The notes under the pieces were generated by a model. It worked only from the letters and a program-made list of their open reading frames with translations. It had not been told where the DNA came from and did not search any database. A program made the translations under genes and the position numbers. From Roseburia sp. AM59-24XD (GTDB lineage: Bacteria; Bacillota; Clostridia; Lachnospirales; Lachnospiraceae), in NCBI RefSeq assembly GCF_003478445.1, contig NZ_QUET01000016.1, positions 1 through 64,000 on the forward strand: a DNA stretch of 64,000 bases, read 5' to 3'. Positions 37,899 to 48,365 of this stretch are shown one piece after another (within the stretch, counting starts at the first letter, position 1; every line of letters begins with the position of its first letter).

Positions 37899-39341
37899 TT
37901 ATTTTCTCCTCCTTGTAAACCAGATTCCGAAACCAGCCAGAAGCAGACCTGCCGGAACAAGAATGACCAGTACAATGGACCACATGATCGCACTTCCCGC
38001 ACTCATTGTGATCGTTGAAGAAGACAGACTCTTTGCCTCGATCGAGGTTGCAGTCGTTCCATCCCCGGAATCTCCCAGCATACCGCTGATCACATTCTGC
38101 ATCAGATCATCCTGCACTTCATTGGTTGCAATTACGGTCAGCTTTGTCGTTCCCTTATCTAAGGTTTCCTCAGCATATACGGCTGTTGCAAACGGACCGT
38201 CTACATCTCCCTTTTCCTTATCGGTATTCTGGGAGCTTGGATCCTTCTTTAACAGAGACTGCTTTGAAGTTGTCAGAAGATCCGTCAATGTCAGGTCACT
38301 TCGCAGAGAGGATTTCTTTGCTTCCTTAATACTTTGTGAAGAACCGATCACCACATAATCCTTGTCATCAAATTTAGACATTACATCGGCATCGGTATTG
38401 ATCGTCGGTACAAGCCAGTTCAGATAATTCTCATAATGACCGGCACCCTCATAAATAATTCCTTTGTCGATGCTCATGCCATAATAGTCCAGGATCTCGT
38501 CAATGTTCGGCGTATCCTTTTCCACATAGCCCGGCATCAGAACTGCCGTGCCGCCCTTTTTCAGGTAATTAAGCATTACCGTTTTCTCACTGTCACGAAG
38601 ATCGCTCTGCGGACCGTAATCGATCAGAAGAGAACAGTCATCCGGCACATTTTTCTGGGTAACAAGAGAAATCTCTTTCACTTCTACATTCATTTTCTCA
38701 AGTGCCTTGGAAAGGGAATCGCTGATACTCTTTTCATCGTGACCGGTCACCATATAGATCTTTTTCTTATCGGTAGAAAGAACATTCTGGATTGCTGATG
38801 TGATCTGTCCCTCGACATCCAGATACTCCTCGGAGCTTCCGGTACTATAATAGCTGTACTGGTCAGAATACAGCATATCACTGTTGGAGACATACTTGGC
38901 TGCTCCCGTCGTATTATCCACAACGATCACATCATTGTCGGAAACCGCATCGTCCACATACTTCTTGGAGAAGTTCGGATATACAACCGGATCCTTCTTT
39001 ACGACCTTAATATTGTCAGAAACTTTGTTGTACTGCTTAATGACACGCTGGATATAATCCTGCTCACTGCCATTTGCCACCATATAGTAGATCGTAATAT
39101 CATCCTTGACATCCTTCAAAACCTTCTGTGACTCTTTGGTCAGTGTAAATAAGCTGTCCGATGTCAGATCGGTCGAAAGATCCAGCTTATTAAATACCAG
39201 GTTCACGATCACAACCAGAGCGAGCACAATCACAGTGATCACCGAACTGTACGCACCTGATTTGAACTGACGGCTGGAAAAGGATTTTCTGATTCTTCCG
39301 GGCTTTTTATTCTGCGTCTTTTTTTCTTTATTTTCGCTCAT
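37899..39341 (-). CDS. GldG-type substrate-binding/auxiliary subunit of an ABC-2 transporter
   Basis: 480 aa. A basic N-terminus, one membrane helix (about 35-55), the family signature DLTSDSLFTLTKESQKVLKDVKDDITIYYM, a long extracytoplasmic domain and a C-terminal membrane helix (about 445-470) followed by RRRK. ATG 39341 is preferred over 39344 because GAGG is better spaced to it. It lies 37 bp after the permease and 3 bp before the DUF4340 gene. Confidence 0.85.
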   Translation of the reverse strand: MSENKEKKTQNKKPGRIRKSFSSRQFKSGAYSSVITVIVLALVVIVNLVFNKLDLSTDLTSDSLFTLTKESQKVLKDVKDDITIYYMVANGSEQDYIQRVIKQYNKVSDNIKVVKKDPVVYPNFSKKYVDDAVSDNDVIVVDNTTGAAKYVSNSDMLYSDQYSYYSTGSSEEYLDVEGQITSAIQNVLSTDKKKIYMVTGHDEKSISDSLSKALEKMNVEVKEISLVTQKNVPDDCSLLIDYGPQSDLRDSEKTVMLNYLKKGGTAVLMPGYVEKDTPNIDEILDYYGMSIDKGIIYEGAGHYENYLNWLVPTINTDADVMSKFDDKDYVVIGSSQSIKEAKKSSLRSDLTLTDLLTTSKQSLLKKDPSSQNTDKEKGDVDGPFATAVYAEETLDKGTTKLTVIATNEVQDDLMQNVISGMLGDSGDGTTATSIEAKSLSSSTITMSAGSAIMWSIVLVILVPAGLLLAGFGIWFTRRRK

Positions 39342-39378
39342 CATTTACCTCATTTCCGCGCTGCTTTCTGCGCATGAT

Positions 39379-40248
39379 CTAGTTATATCTCTTTTTCTTA
39401 ATACTCTGAATTGTCAGAAATACAAATAAAAATGCAACGCTCGCATAATATACGATCACGTCATATTTCAGAACGCCGAGCGTAAAATCACTAAATTTGG
39501 ACGATAACGCAGCACAGTTTAAGATATTGGAAACAATTCCCTCATAGAGAGAGGATTTTACTGCATATATGATCCAGATTGCTGCTTCACCAAGCACACC
39601 CAGAATGATCGTGACGGTCAGATTGCGCATCATGTAATATGCCACTGCTGCCACAATGATCCACAGCACTGCAAGGATCGCCGCCTGTGATAACTTGTCG
39701 GAAGGAAGTGCTCCCGCAATATTTGAGATCAGTACACTCATCAGAAGTACCAAGAAGGATACGACCGCTGCGATCGGCTGGCTCTCTGTCAGCGAGGAAA
39801 TAAATGTACCAACGGCAATATAGGCTGCCCCCAGAAGGAAAAATCCAAGCAGAGCACTGTATGCCGGTGCAAGCTGAACGCCGGTGCTTCCATAATGCTT
39901 CAAGATCAATGGATAAAGCCCGATAAACAGGATACCCATTCCAAACAAGGAGATCAGTGCCAGATACTTTCCGATGATCACTCGACCGATAGAGATCGGT
40001 GCCGTGTACAGAAGCTGATCTGTTTTCTGATGCTTCTCCTCCGCCAGAACTCTCATGGTAAGGATTGGGATCAGCAGTACAAACAGAAAGGTGGATGAAC
40101 TTAATGTCGTCTCAAAATTACCAGCCTTTCCGTAGAAGTTATTTGCCCATGTATAGATACTGATGATCGCTATAAAAAAGGCAAGAAATACAAATCCGAT
40201 CATGGAATGAAAATATTGCTTTAATTCTTTCTTATAAATCGCAAACAT
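39379..40248 (-). CDS. ABC-2 type permease (GldF-like)
   Basis: 289 aa with about six membrane helices, starting MFAIYKKELKQYFHSMIGFVFLAFF, with LAEEKHQKTDQLLYTAPIS after the second helix, the typical cytoplasmic signature of GldF/NatB-type permeases. The ATG overlaps the ATPase stop codon as TAATG. It forms the pore of the exporter encoded by this operon. Confidence 0.9.
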   Translation of the reverse strand: MFAIYKKELKQYFHSMIGFVFLAFFIAIISIYTWANNFYGKAGNFETTLSSSTFLFVLLIPILTMRVLAEEKHQKTDQLLYTAPISIGRVIIGKYLALISLFGMGILFIGLYPLILKHYGSTGVQLAPAYSALLGFFLLGAAYIAVGTFISSLTESQPIAAVVSFLVLLMSVLISNIAGALPSDKLSQAAILAVLWIIVAAVAYYMMRNLTVTIILGVLGEAAIWIIYAVKSSLYEGIVSNILNCAALSSKFSDFTLGVLKYDVIVYYASVAFLFVFLTIQSIKKKRYN

Positions 40249-41375
40249 TATGCTTCCTCCTTTTCTTCAGGATCTTTCTGAGACTCCGCCTGCTCACTGT
40301 CAGTCACAATCCCCGTTTCTTCCTGTGTCTCCGGCTCCACAGCGGTGTTGTCTTCCGTCTCTGCTGTAGTATTGTCTTCCGCGGCATTGTCCTCCGCAGC
40401 TTCCCCCTGCTTCTTCACAGGCTTTCTGCCGCCGAACTGACGGGATCCACCCTTTGTCAGAGCAATAAATGCCTCCTCAAGTGTTGTCTCCTGACGGTGC
40501 ATTTCAAGGATCGGACATTCTGCCTTTGCCAGAGCAAAGAATACGTCCTCTCTGAGATCCTTCTTATCGATAGAATAAAGTGTCAGCCCAAGTGTCCCCT
40601 CCTCCATCTGCTCATCATAAACGACATTCTTGATACCGGAAACCGTCCGGAGGGCTCCCTTGATCACTGCCACATCACCCTTGATCACAAGATGAAGTCC
40701 GTTGGATGCCATATGCATTGTCAGATTATCCGGTGTATCGCACGCGATCATCTTTCCTTCATTGATAATGATGATCTCATCACAGACAGCACTGATCTCC
40801 TGCATGATATGAGAGCTTAACAGGATCGTGTGAGATTCACTCAAGTCACGGATCAGCTCACGCATCTGTATGATCTGGTTCGGGTCAAGACCTACCGTAG
40901 GCTCATCCAGGATCAGGATCTCCGGATATCCCATCATTGCTCCCGCCACACCGACTCTCTGCTTGTAACCCTTGGACAGATGGCGGATCAGTCTCTCAGA
41001 CACATCCACGATCTTGGTTCGGTTCATGATCTCATTGACCATGACATCACGCTTGTTACGAGCCACCTTTTTGAGCTCCGCAACGAAATATAAGTATTCT
41101 CTCACTCGCATATCCGGATATAACGGCGGATTCTCCGGAAGATAACCGATATTCTTACGGACCTTCTCCGGCTCCTCCTCCATATCCACACCATCGATCA
41201 GTACTGTGCCCGATGTCGGTGCAATATAACCCGTGATCATATTCATTGTTGTTGATTTACCGGCACCGTTCGGTCCCAGAAATCCCACAACCTTGCCCGT
41301 TTCCACGGTGAAGGAAAGGGAATCAACTGCTGCATGATTTCCATACAGCTTCACTAGATTTTTAACTTCAATCAA
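40248..41375 (-). CDS. ABC transporter ATPase (GldA/NatA-like) with acidic C-terminal tail
   Basis: 375 aa. Walker A GPNGAGKST, signature LSKGYKQRVG, Walker B ILILDEPTVGLDP, then a C-terminal regulatory domain and an unusual acidic tail of about 60 residues (EEKEEA at the end). An ATG at 41390 is in frame, but its own codons contain GGAGG, 8 nt ahead of the TTG at 41375. That TTG gives the normal MIEVKNLVKLYG start, so 41375 is preferred. First gene of the four-gene ABC operon. Confidence 0.92.
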   Translation of the reverse strand: MIEVKNLVKLYGNHAAVDSLSFTVETGKVVGFLGPNGAGKSTTMNMITGYIAPTSGTVLIDGVDMEEEPEKVRKNIGYLPENPPLYPDMRVREYLYFVAELKKVARNKRDVMVNEIMNRTKIVDVSERLIRHLSKGYKQRVGVAGAMMGYPEILILDEPTVGLDPNQIIQMRELIRDLSESHTILLSSHIMQEISAVCDEIIIINEGKMIACDTPDNLTMHMASNGLHLVIKGDVAVIKGALRTVSGIKNVVYDEQMEEGTLGLTLYSIDKKDLREDVFFALAKAECPILEMHRQETTLEEAFIALTKGGSRQFGGRKPVKKQGEAAEDNAAEDNTTAETEDNTAVEPETQEETGIVTDSEQAESQKDPEEKEEA

Positions 41376-41469
41376 TGTTTCGTCCTCCATTCTTTGCGAT
41401 CTTACGCAACATCAAAAATTACTTTAACATAATAATGTCAAAGAATTGTGAACAAACAGCACTTTCCTA

Positions 41470-41508
41470 TACGAAAAAAGAGAGATCCCTTTACGGAAAT
41501 CTCTCTGA
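41470..41508 (-). terminator. Terminator of ppiB
   Basis: Stem AGAGAGAT / ATCTCTCT (41506-41499 and 41486-41479), followed on the minus strand by TTTTTTCG. Confidence 0.85.
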
Positions 41509-41591
41509 TTCATCATTCTAAACTTGTCTGCGTACTTTTCCTTCACAGCATGATCATTCAGGACTCATTATGCCATACGCAAAAAAGCAGC

Positions 41592-42110
41592 CTAGCACTT
41601 CTCCGGCTCCGGATAATCTACGCCGAAGGTATCTGCTGTAACCTTGATCATCATCTGTGGCTCTAACGGTGCATCTCTGAAATCCGTCTCCACCTCTGCG
41701 ATCTTGTCTACAATATCCTGTCCCTTTGTCACCTTACCGAATGCAGCGTATGCACCGTCAAGATGTGGTGCATCCTTATGCATAATAAAGAACTGGGAGC
41801 CTGCGGAATCCGGCATCATGGAACGTGCCATGGATAATACGCCTGCGGAATGCTTCAGATCATTGGCAAAGCCATTCTGTGCGAACTCGCCCTTGATCGA
41901 ATATCCCGGTCCACCGGTTCCAACACCGTCCGGATCTCCTCCCTGGATCATGAAGCCGTTGATCACGCGGTGAAAGATCAGACCGTCATAAAAACCCTTT
42001 CCGACGAGTGATAAAAAGTTGTTTACTGTATTAGGGGCAATCTCCGGATACAGCTCTGCCTCGATTGTTCCCTGTGTCGTTTCAAATGTTACGATTGGAT
42101 TCTGTGCCAT
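41592..42110 (-). CDS. ppiB: Cytosolic cyclophilin-type peptidyl-prolyl isomerase
   Basis: 172 aa with FYDGLIFHRVINGFMIQGGDP, SQFFIMHKDAPHLDGAYAAFG and MARS, all active-site signatures. No signal peptide when started at ATG 42110 (AAAGGA 8 nt upstream); upstream frame-open codons add non-homologous residues. It accelerates proline isomerisation of cytosolic proteins. It is a monocistronic unit. Confidence 0.95.
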   Translation of the reverse strand: MAQNPIVTFETTQGTIEAELYPEIAPNTVNNFLSLVGKGFYDGLIFHRVINGFMIQGGDPDGVGTGGPGYSIKGEFAQNGFANDLKHSAGVLSMARSMMPDSAGSQFFIMHKDAPHLDGAYAAFGKVTKGQDIVDKIAEVETDFRDAPLEPQMMIKVTADTFGVDYPEPEKC

Positions 42111-42240
42111 GTCAAATTTCCTTTCTATTCTTTTTGACTGCATATCCGTTGCGATATCACAGCCTCTCTCTCCATCATAAAGGAAATGCGCCAAAATGTA
42201 AAGAACCGCCTGCCAATTCACTCCGTTGTCTGAGACGGAT

Positions 42241-43611
42241 TCATTTCAAGCCGCTCATGATCCGGAACATATCCTCCTGTTCCACGGCATCCCTGCGCAG
42301 CGTTGTCGCATTGACTCTTCCCGGATGATAGGCCACACCGCCAAGAAGTGCGCATTTCCACAAGACGTCTCCTTTTTTAAGCATTTTCCCAATCTTATCC
42401 TTCTCATATGCCACGCGCTCCCAGACACATGCCATATCAAGAGATCCGGCGCAGATCTTCCGAATACATTCCACAGTTGTCAGATCCCCCTTCGGGACAA
42501 GAAGCTGTGTCGGATTGGCTGCCTCCCTCTGATAATAAGAATTGCAGCAAAGGGTAACCGTATCCTTATCCTCCTGCTGCAAAACATAAAGACCGGTGCC
42601 AAGATATCCGTCCTGTTCTCCCGTTCCCGTGACCAGATAAATCTCTCCCAGCCGCTCCAGATCCTGTCTGCGGTATTTCGTTGTCTCGATCCGGATTGTT
42701 CTTTCATCCACCTTTGATATCCCTGCGATCACTCCGTCACCTGCTGCCGTCTGCTTCCACAGCCTTTCCGCAGCCAGTCCCCGCAGCTTTTCCCGGTAGC
42801 TGTTTCCTGTCATTTCCGATAACCGGTCAAGCTCTGCCCCGTACTGGTCTGCGATCTCTTCCACTGCCTTTTCGGCGTCCTTTCCCTTGCCGGTATACGC
42901 TGTGGAGGGAGCATAATAATATGCAAAAAGCTGCACAGGATCCGGATATTTCTGACACAGCTTTCTCGCCGCCATATCATAATACAGGCTGCGCACCCAT
43001 TGATATTCCCGGCGCAGTATCGGTGTCACAAGCTGACCCGCAATCTGACGGCGAAGCGTCTTATCCGGCTTCTTAAGAACCTGCGCTGTCTTTTTCTTCC
43101 GCTTCCGCAACATTTTGCCGGATGCACCATAACGGTATACGTCCAGCCCTTTCACCGGCACCTCACAGACACGGTCATCTCCGGTATATGCCGTCTGACA
43201 GCGGAGATAATAATTATACAAAAGAGTATCTGCCGTCACGAGCCGTCCCTGTGAATCCGTCACGTCCGGATGCAGACAGATCTCATAAACAGCGCCCTTG
43301 TTCTGTCTCTTCACCGTAATATCAGCAAGTTCCTGCACCCGCTGATAGACCAGTGCCATCAGCCGATTATCCCCTGCGCTTTCCGTGTGAAACGGACTCT
43401 CATGTCCGCTTAATTCTCCCAGATACAGCCGCAGCGATCCATGATCGTCCACCGGTCTCGCCGCATTTTGTCCGCCGGATGTCTGCATAGTCTCCTTCTG
43501 TCCTTCCGACTGCCGCCTCTGTGACATTCCCGCACTGAGTCCGTATAACACGACAACCGCCACACATGCAGTCAGAAATATCAGCCGCCGTTTTTTTCGT
43601 TCTGTCCCCAT
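42241..43611 (-). CDS. Extracytoplasmic solute-binding-protein-like protein of unknown role
   Basis: 456 aa. N-terminal signal anchor or signal peptide (RLIFLTACVAVVVLYGLSAG). Segments such as DVTDSQGRLVTADTLLYNYYLRCQ recall the start of oligopeptide-binding (SBP family 5) proteins, which have a similar 'feature of the model plus D-G' strand at that place. Cys-containing and Arg/Lys-rich stretches differ from true SBPs, and no permease genes are adjacent, so its ligand and function are open. It stops 20 bp upstream in the direction of ppiB's long leader. Confidence in the gene is high; the family link is weak. Confidence 0.7.
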   Translation of the reverse strand: MGTERKKRRLIFLTACVAVVVLYGLSAGMSQRRQSEGQKETMQTSGGQNAARPVDDHGSLRLYLGELSGHESPFHTESAGDNRLMALVYQRVQELADITVKRQNKGAVYEICLHPDVTDSQGRLVTADTLLYNYYLRCQTAYTGDDRVCEVPVKGLDVYRYGASGKMLRKRKKKTAQVLKKPDKTLRRQIAGQLVTPILRREYQWVRSLYYDMAARKLCQKYPDPVQLFAYYYAPSTAYTGKGKDAEKAVEEIADQYGAELDRLSEMTGNSYREKLRGLAAERLWKQTAAGDGVIAGISKVDERTIRIETTKYRRQDLERLGEIYLVTGTGEQDGYLGTGLYVLQQEDKDTVTLCCNSYYQREAANPTQLLVPKGDLTTVECIRKICAGSLDMACVWERVAYEKDKIGKMLKKGDVLWKCALLGGVAYHPGRVNATTLRRDAVEQEDMFRIMSGLK

Positions 43612-43791
43612 AACCTCAAAGCTCCTCCCGATCTGATCTTATTTCACGATATCGGATCCCTCCTGCAAATACAAGGAAAAGTCTTCGACAGATTTCTCCG
43701 TTCTATTTCACATTTGCAACATCATATAATAAATCAAATCCACAAGGAGTTGTCCTGTACTTGTCCCAAAAACAGGACAGATATATTTTTT

Positions 43792-44397
43792 ATGAATGAT
43801 ACCGGAGCTGTCAAAAATAAAACAAAAAAAACGCTGCCTGTCATTACCATCAGCGTTTTTCTTTTCGCTGCCGCCGGACTGTCTGTGGGCTGTCTGACCG
43901 CATATCTGCTGCGCAGCAATATTTATGCATCTGTATTTCATTTGTATCAGACACTTCTTTCTGAGCTTCAGACACTGGAGATTAACCGGCAGGACTTCTT
44001 CCTGCTCGCAGTGCGCCGTGCCGGCAAATATTTTGTGCTTCTGTGGTTCTTTGCCTTTACCAATATCTGGAAATATTATTACCGTCTCTTCTCCGCATAT
44101 ATCGGCTTCCAGAATGGACTTCTCCTCACCTTCTGCATTACCTTAAACGGCTTTACCGGCATCTTCGGTTTTGTCTGCTTTCTGCTTCCGCAGGCACTTC
44201 TGTTCATTCCGGCATTTCTGATCGCCATCAGTCACTGTGATCATCTCCACTGCGGGCTCCACAGCATCACTCTGACACGCCACCGGCTCATCCTGTGCGA
44301 GCTGCCGTACTTCCTGCTATCTGCAGCTCTTGTACTTCTCGGATGCCTCATGGAAGCAAACATAAATCCGGCACTCTTACGCCTTTATTTCCGATAA
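43792..44397 (+). CDS. Membrane protein related to stage II sporulation protein M
   Basis: 201 aa with four to five membrane helices. The pattern (first helix, soluble helical region with SVFHLYQTLLSELQTLE, then paired helices with FAFTNIWKYYYR and GFQNGLLLTFCITLNG) fits the SpoIIM family, which in spore formers helps dissolve septal peptidoglycan during engulfment. The ATG at 43792 is the likely start, although its RBS is weak. Its last 21 bp overlap coaE on the opposite strand. Confidence 0.65.
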   Translation: MNDTGAVKNKTKKTLPVITISVFLFAAAGLSVGCLTAYLLRSNIYASVFHLYQTLLSELQTLEINRQDFFLLAVRRAGKYFVLLWFFAFTNIWKYYYRLFSAYIGFQNGLLLTFCITLNGFTGIFGFVCFLLPQALLFIPAFLIAISHCDHLHCGLHSITLTRHRLILCELPYFLLSAALVLLGCLMEANINPALLRLYFR

Positions 44398-44961
44398 GAT
44401 CTTCTGACGCAGCTCCTCCATTGTGCCATTGTTCTCGATGACTACATCACTGCGTCTGCGAAATTCCTCTTCGCTTAGCTGACGTTTTAAAATAGACGTG
44501 ATCTTCTCCTGCGAATATCCACGGCTTTCTGCAAGGCGCTGTCTGCGGACTGCTTCCGGAACACAGACATACCAGACCTCATCACAGAACCGGTCACAGC
44601 CGCTTTCAAACAACAGTGCCGACTCCAGAACGATCGTCCCCGGCTCTTCCTTTCTTGCCGCAATATATTCCTCAATGTAACGAATCACAGCCGGATGGAT
44701 CACACTGTTTAACCATTCTCTCTCCTGCTCATCCGCAAATACCTTCTGTGCCAACAGCGTCCGGTCGATCGTGCCGTCCTCCTGCATAAGTTCTCTGCCG
44801 AAATGCCCGAGGATCTCCTCATACGCACGCTGCCCCTGCTCCATCACCGTATGTCCGAGTTCATCTGTGATCAGAAGCTGCGCCTGATATTCCTGCGCCA
44901 GCATCTGCGCCGCCAGACTTTTGCCGCTTCCCACACCTCCGGTCAGACCAATTACCTTCAT
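44377..44961 (-). CDS. coaE: Dephospho-CoA kinase
   Basis: 194 aa. P-loop GGVGSGKS (8-15), LITDELGH, and the family signature IHPAV. It performs the last step of CoA synthesis; coaD, the previous step, is at 56899-57384. The gene directly follows polA (96 bp), an order common in Firmicutes. Confidence 0.95.
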   Translation of the reverse strand: MKVIGLTGGVGSGKSLAAQMLAQEYQAQLLITDELGHTVMEQGQRAYEEILGHFGRELMQEDGTIDRTLLAQKVFADEQEREWLNSVIHPAVIRYIEEYIAARKEEPGTIVLESALLFESGCDRFCDEVWYVCVPEAVRRQRLAESRGYSQEKITSILKRQLSEEEFRRRSDVVIENNGTMEELRQKILSEIKA

Positions 44962-45057
44962 ATCAAATCTGCTTTCCTTCCTGATTCTACCTGCGGTTCG
45001 AAAGCCACAAGCACTATATTGCTAACGGATTACAACCGTCTTGTCTTCCCCTAAATA

Positions 45058-47909
45058 TCAATGTGCTTCATACCAGTTGCTTCCCTGCTCTACCTCTACC
45101 TCGAGCGGCACAAGAAGATCTGCCGCACCAGCCATCTCCTCATGGAGGATCTGTCCCACCTTTTCGACTTCTGACGGCGGCGCCTCTACAAGAAGCTCAT
45201 CGTGAACCTGTAACACCACTCTCGCCTCAAGCCCCTCTGTGAGAAGTCGTTTGGACACGCGGATCATCGCAATCTTAATGATATCTGCTGCCGTTCCCTG
45301 GATCGGTGAATTCATTGCTACACGCTCCCCAAAGGATCTCTGCATAAAGTTGCCGGAGGAAAGCTCCGGCACCGGTCTTCTTCTGCCAAACATGGTTTTC
45401 GCATATCCGGAAGTCTTCGCAAAATCAACCAGACCGTCCAGATATGTCTTGATCGCCGGGTAAGTCTCAAAATACTGATTGATGAAGTGCTCTGCCTCCT
45501 TACGGGATACATTCAGATCCTGCCCCAAACCAAAGGAGCTGATTCCGTAAACAATTCCGAAATTGACCGCTTTTGCATTTCTCCGCTGCAGATCTGTGAC
45601 CTCATCAAACGGAATATGGAATACCTTGGACGCCGTCGAGCGGTGAATGTCCTTATTCTCCCGATACGCTTCGATAAGCTCCTGATCTCCGGACAGATGC
45701 GCTAACACACGCAGCTCGATCTGAGAATAATCTGCATCCAGAAATACCCATCCTTCTCTCGGCGTAAATACCTTGCGGAGCTGTCTTCCAAGCTCCATAC
45801 GGATCGGAATATTCTGTAGATTAGGATCCGTGCTGCTGATACGCCCGGTTGCCGTGATCGTCTGATTAAACTTGCCATGGATCCTGCCATCCTCCTCAAT
45901 ATATACCGGCAGTCCATCTGCGTAGGTAGACTTAAGCTTTGTTACCTGACGGTACTCTAGGATCTTCGGAATGATCGGATCCTCCGTGCGCAGCTATCCA
46001 GAATATCTGCTGAGGTCGAATATCCGGTCTTTGTTTTCTTGGCAAACGGAAGCTTCATCTTCTCAAAAAGGATCACGCCAAGCTGCTTTGGCGAATTAAT
46101 ATTAAATTTCTCCCCTGCCAAATCATAAATCTCCTGCTCCAGTGTCTCAACCGTAGTCTGAAGCTGTGCCGACATCTCCGAGAGCACCGTGCCGTCTGCA
46201 CAGACGCCTCTTCGTTCCATCTGATACAGATAATATGCCGTCGGGATCTCAATCTCCTGATAAAGCTGCCACATTTTCTGATCATTAAGTTCCTGACGAA
46301 GTTCCTCAAACGCAAGACAAGGTACAAAGGAAAGCTGTCCGAGATACTGCAGAACCGACTCCTCGGATATCGCATCATCTTCAAGGATCTGCGATACCGT
46401 TTTCCTGTCAAACAGCTCCGCATAGGAGGCGATCGTCATGTCCAGATAATCTCTGGCAATGTCGTCTGCCTGATAGGTGTCCTTGAGCGGATTTAACAGA
46501 TATGCCGCAATCTCCAGATCGGCAAGCTTTCCAAACAGTGTCTCCTGCTCCTCCACAGATTCTGCCGGAAAACCCTCCTGCTGTGGAACAGATCCGCTGT
46601 CACCGGATAACGGTGTCGTGTGATGAAGCATGTCCTTCCAACCGATCACTGCAATATGAGTAATCTTACGAACCAGCTCACGCAGGCTGTTCACGATCCA
46701 CTCTGTCTTTAACAACTCTCCTGCCATCATACAACCCGTGTGTACCTGCTCCCCTTCCTGATAGGAAACAGACATTCCGTAGAAGGCATATTCCTTTCCT
46801 TCGGGCTCATTGCCCTCCTCTGTGATCGCCGCATCGCCATCATCAAATACGAGTGCGAGCTGACCGCCTGATTTCTTCGCTTTCTTTTTCTGTGCTCCGG
46901 CACTTGCCCAGTGATCCGCAAGAAAACCGATACCAACGACCTCCGGCTTTGCCTGATACAGCTTCTTCAAAAAGTCACTTCCCTGTGCCTCGCTTGTGAT
47001 CGTCTGCACCTGCAGATGCTTTGTCGCCTGCTCCTGCTGCTTTTTATCGAAACGTTTGAGCAGCGATTTAAACTCAAGCCGCTTAACCATGGCAAAGGAT
47101 TTCTCATTAAACAACTCCGGAAGCCCTGCCTCCTCCAGCGAATAATCAAGCTCACAGTCCGTCTTGATCGTCGCAAGCGCTTTGCTCAGCATTGCCTGAT
47201 CACGTCCCTTTTCCAAAAGGTCATGCGTCCGCTTCGGCGTTACCTCATCCAGATGTGCGTAAGCATCCTCAACCGTCGGATACGCGGTAAGGATCTTGAC
47301 CGCCGTCTTTTCTCCGACACCTGCTACACCCGGAATATTATCTGAAGCATCTCCCATCAGACCCTTCAGATCAACGATCTGCGGCGGTGTAATGCCGTAT
47401 TTGTCAATGACATCCTGCGTATGATAATTCTCGATCTCTGTGCCGCCACGCTTTGTCTTCGGAATACGGATCATGATCCGGTCTGTGGCAAGCTGTAAAA
47501 GATCCCTGTCACCGGATACCAGAGATACCTCAAGACCTTTCTTCTCCGCGGTCCGTGCGATCGTACCGAGAATATCATCCGCCTCGTAGCCTTCCTTCAT
47601 CACAAGGCGCACTCCCATCGCGCGGAGCATTTCCTGAATCAGCGGAACCTGCTCCTTTAACTCGTCCGGCATGCCCTTTCTGGTTCCCTTGTAATCGGCA
47701 TACATCTCATGACGAAACGTCGGATGCTTCACATCAAACGCTACCGTCAGATAATCCGGCTTCTCCTCATCCAGAATTTTGAGCATAATATTCAAAAAAC
47801 CGTACACTGCATTGGTGTGAAGTCCCTCTGAGTTTGTCAGATCCGGCACACCATAAAATGCACGGTTCAAAATACTATGTCCATCAATCAATACGATCTT
47901 TCCATTCAT
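45058..47909 (-). CDS. polA: DNA polymerase I (frame broken by one missing base)
   Basis: N-terminal 5'-3' exonuclease (residues 1-290: LIDGHSILNRAFYG, SGDRDLLQL), a 3'-5' exonuclease-like middle, and the polymerase domain with DYSQIELRVLAHLSGD, RRNAKAVNFGIVYG and QVHDEL. Near 45993 an expected AGCCTGCGC reads AGCTGCGC, losing one C and breaking the frame after STSADILDS; restoring it gives one protein of about 950 aa that ends normally at 45058. AGGAGGG precedes ATG 47909. It fills gaps in repair and removes Okazaki primers. Confidence 0.92.
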
Positions 47910-47921
47910 CCGTCAGCCCTC

Positions 47922-48230
47922 CTAAAATAAAAGCACTACGCCAATACACAACACGGCAAGCAGTATGTATTTCTCCAGTCTGAGAATGCGGTACTTAAAC
48001 AGATAATCCGCCGCCGAGCGCAGCTTCTGCGCCGAATCCAGCTTAAATTCCGAAATATTCTGGCGCTCATCCAGATAGCGCATTCCCATGATTACTGTAT
48101 AGTATATATCATATTCTTCCCGGCATTCCTTACAGGTGTTCATATGATTCAAAAAAGCATCCAGATCGGACACGCTGAGCTTGTCATCAATAAACGGAAT
48201 AAACAGCTTCTGAATATCCTTACAGGTCAT
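47922..48230 (-). CDS. Zinc-finger (zf-HC2) anti-sigma-like membrane protein
   Basis: 102 aa. The N-terminal zinc finger has CKDI ... HMNTCKECREE (Cys-HisXXXCysXXCys pattern), a linker rich in Leu and Arg, and a C-terminal membrane helix (YILLAVLCIGVVLLF). Such proteins hold an ECF sigma factor at the membrane, but no sigma gene is adjacent here; polA follows by 12 bp. AAAGGAG before ATG 48230 fixes the start. Confidence 0.75.
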   Translation of the reverse strand: MTCKDIQKLFIPFIDDKLSVSDLDAFLNHMNTCKECREEYDIYYTVIMGMRYLDERQNISEFKLDSAQKLRSAADYLFKYRILRLEKYILLAVLCIGVVLLF

Positions 48231-48302
48231 ATGATCCACTCCTTTCGCCGAAAATATCTGGAAATCAAAAACAAAAAAACTGTGTTTGCCTTGATTCACA
48301 CT

Positions 48303-48327
48303 ACGTTACGATCATTTTCTTATATAC
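48303..48327. repeat. Short copy of the dispersed repeat
   Basis: ACGTTACGATCATTTTCTTATATA here matches the tail of the 31292-31360 copy (ACGTTACGAGCATTTTCCTATATA) with two mismatches. It lies between the anti-sigma-like gene and the tRNA terminator. Confidence 0.6.
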
Positions 48328-48328
48328 T

Positions 48329-48362
48329 AAAAAAGAGAAACCAATCTGTATGGCTTCTCTTC
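48329..48362 (-). terminator. Terminator after tRNA-Leu
   Basis: Minus-strand stem AGAGAAGCCAT / ATTGGTTTCTCT (one mismatch), followed by TTTTTTAG. It starts immediately after the tRNA 3' end. Confidence 0.82.
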
Positions 48363-48365
48363 TAA

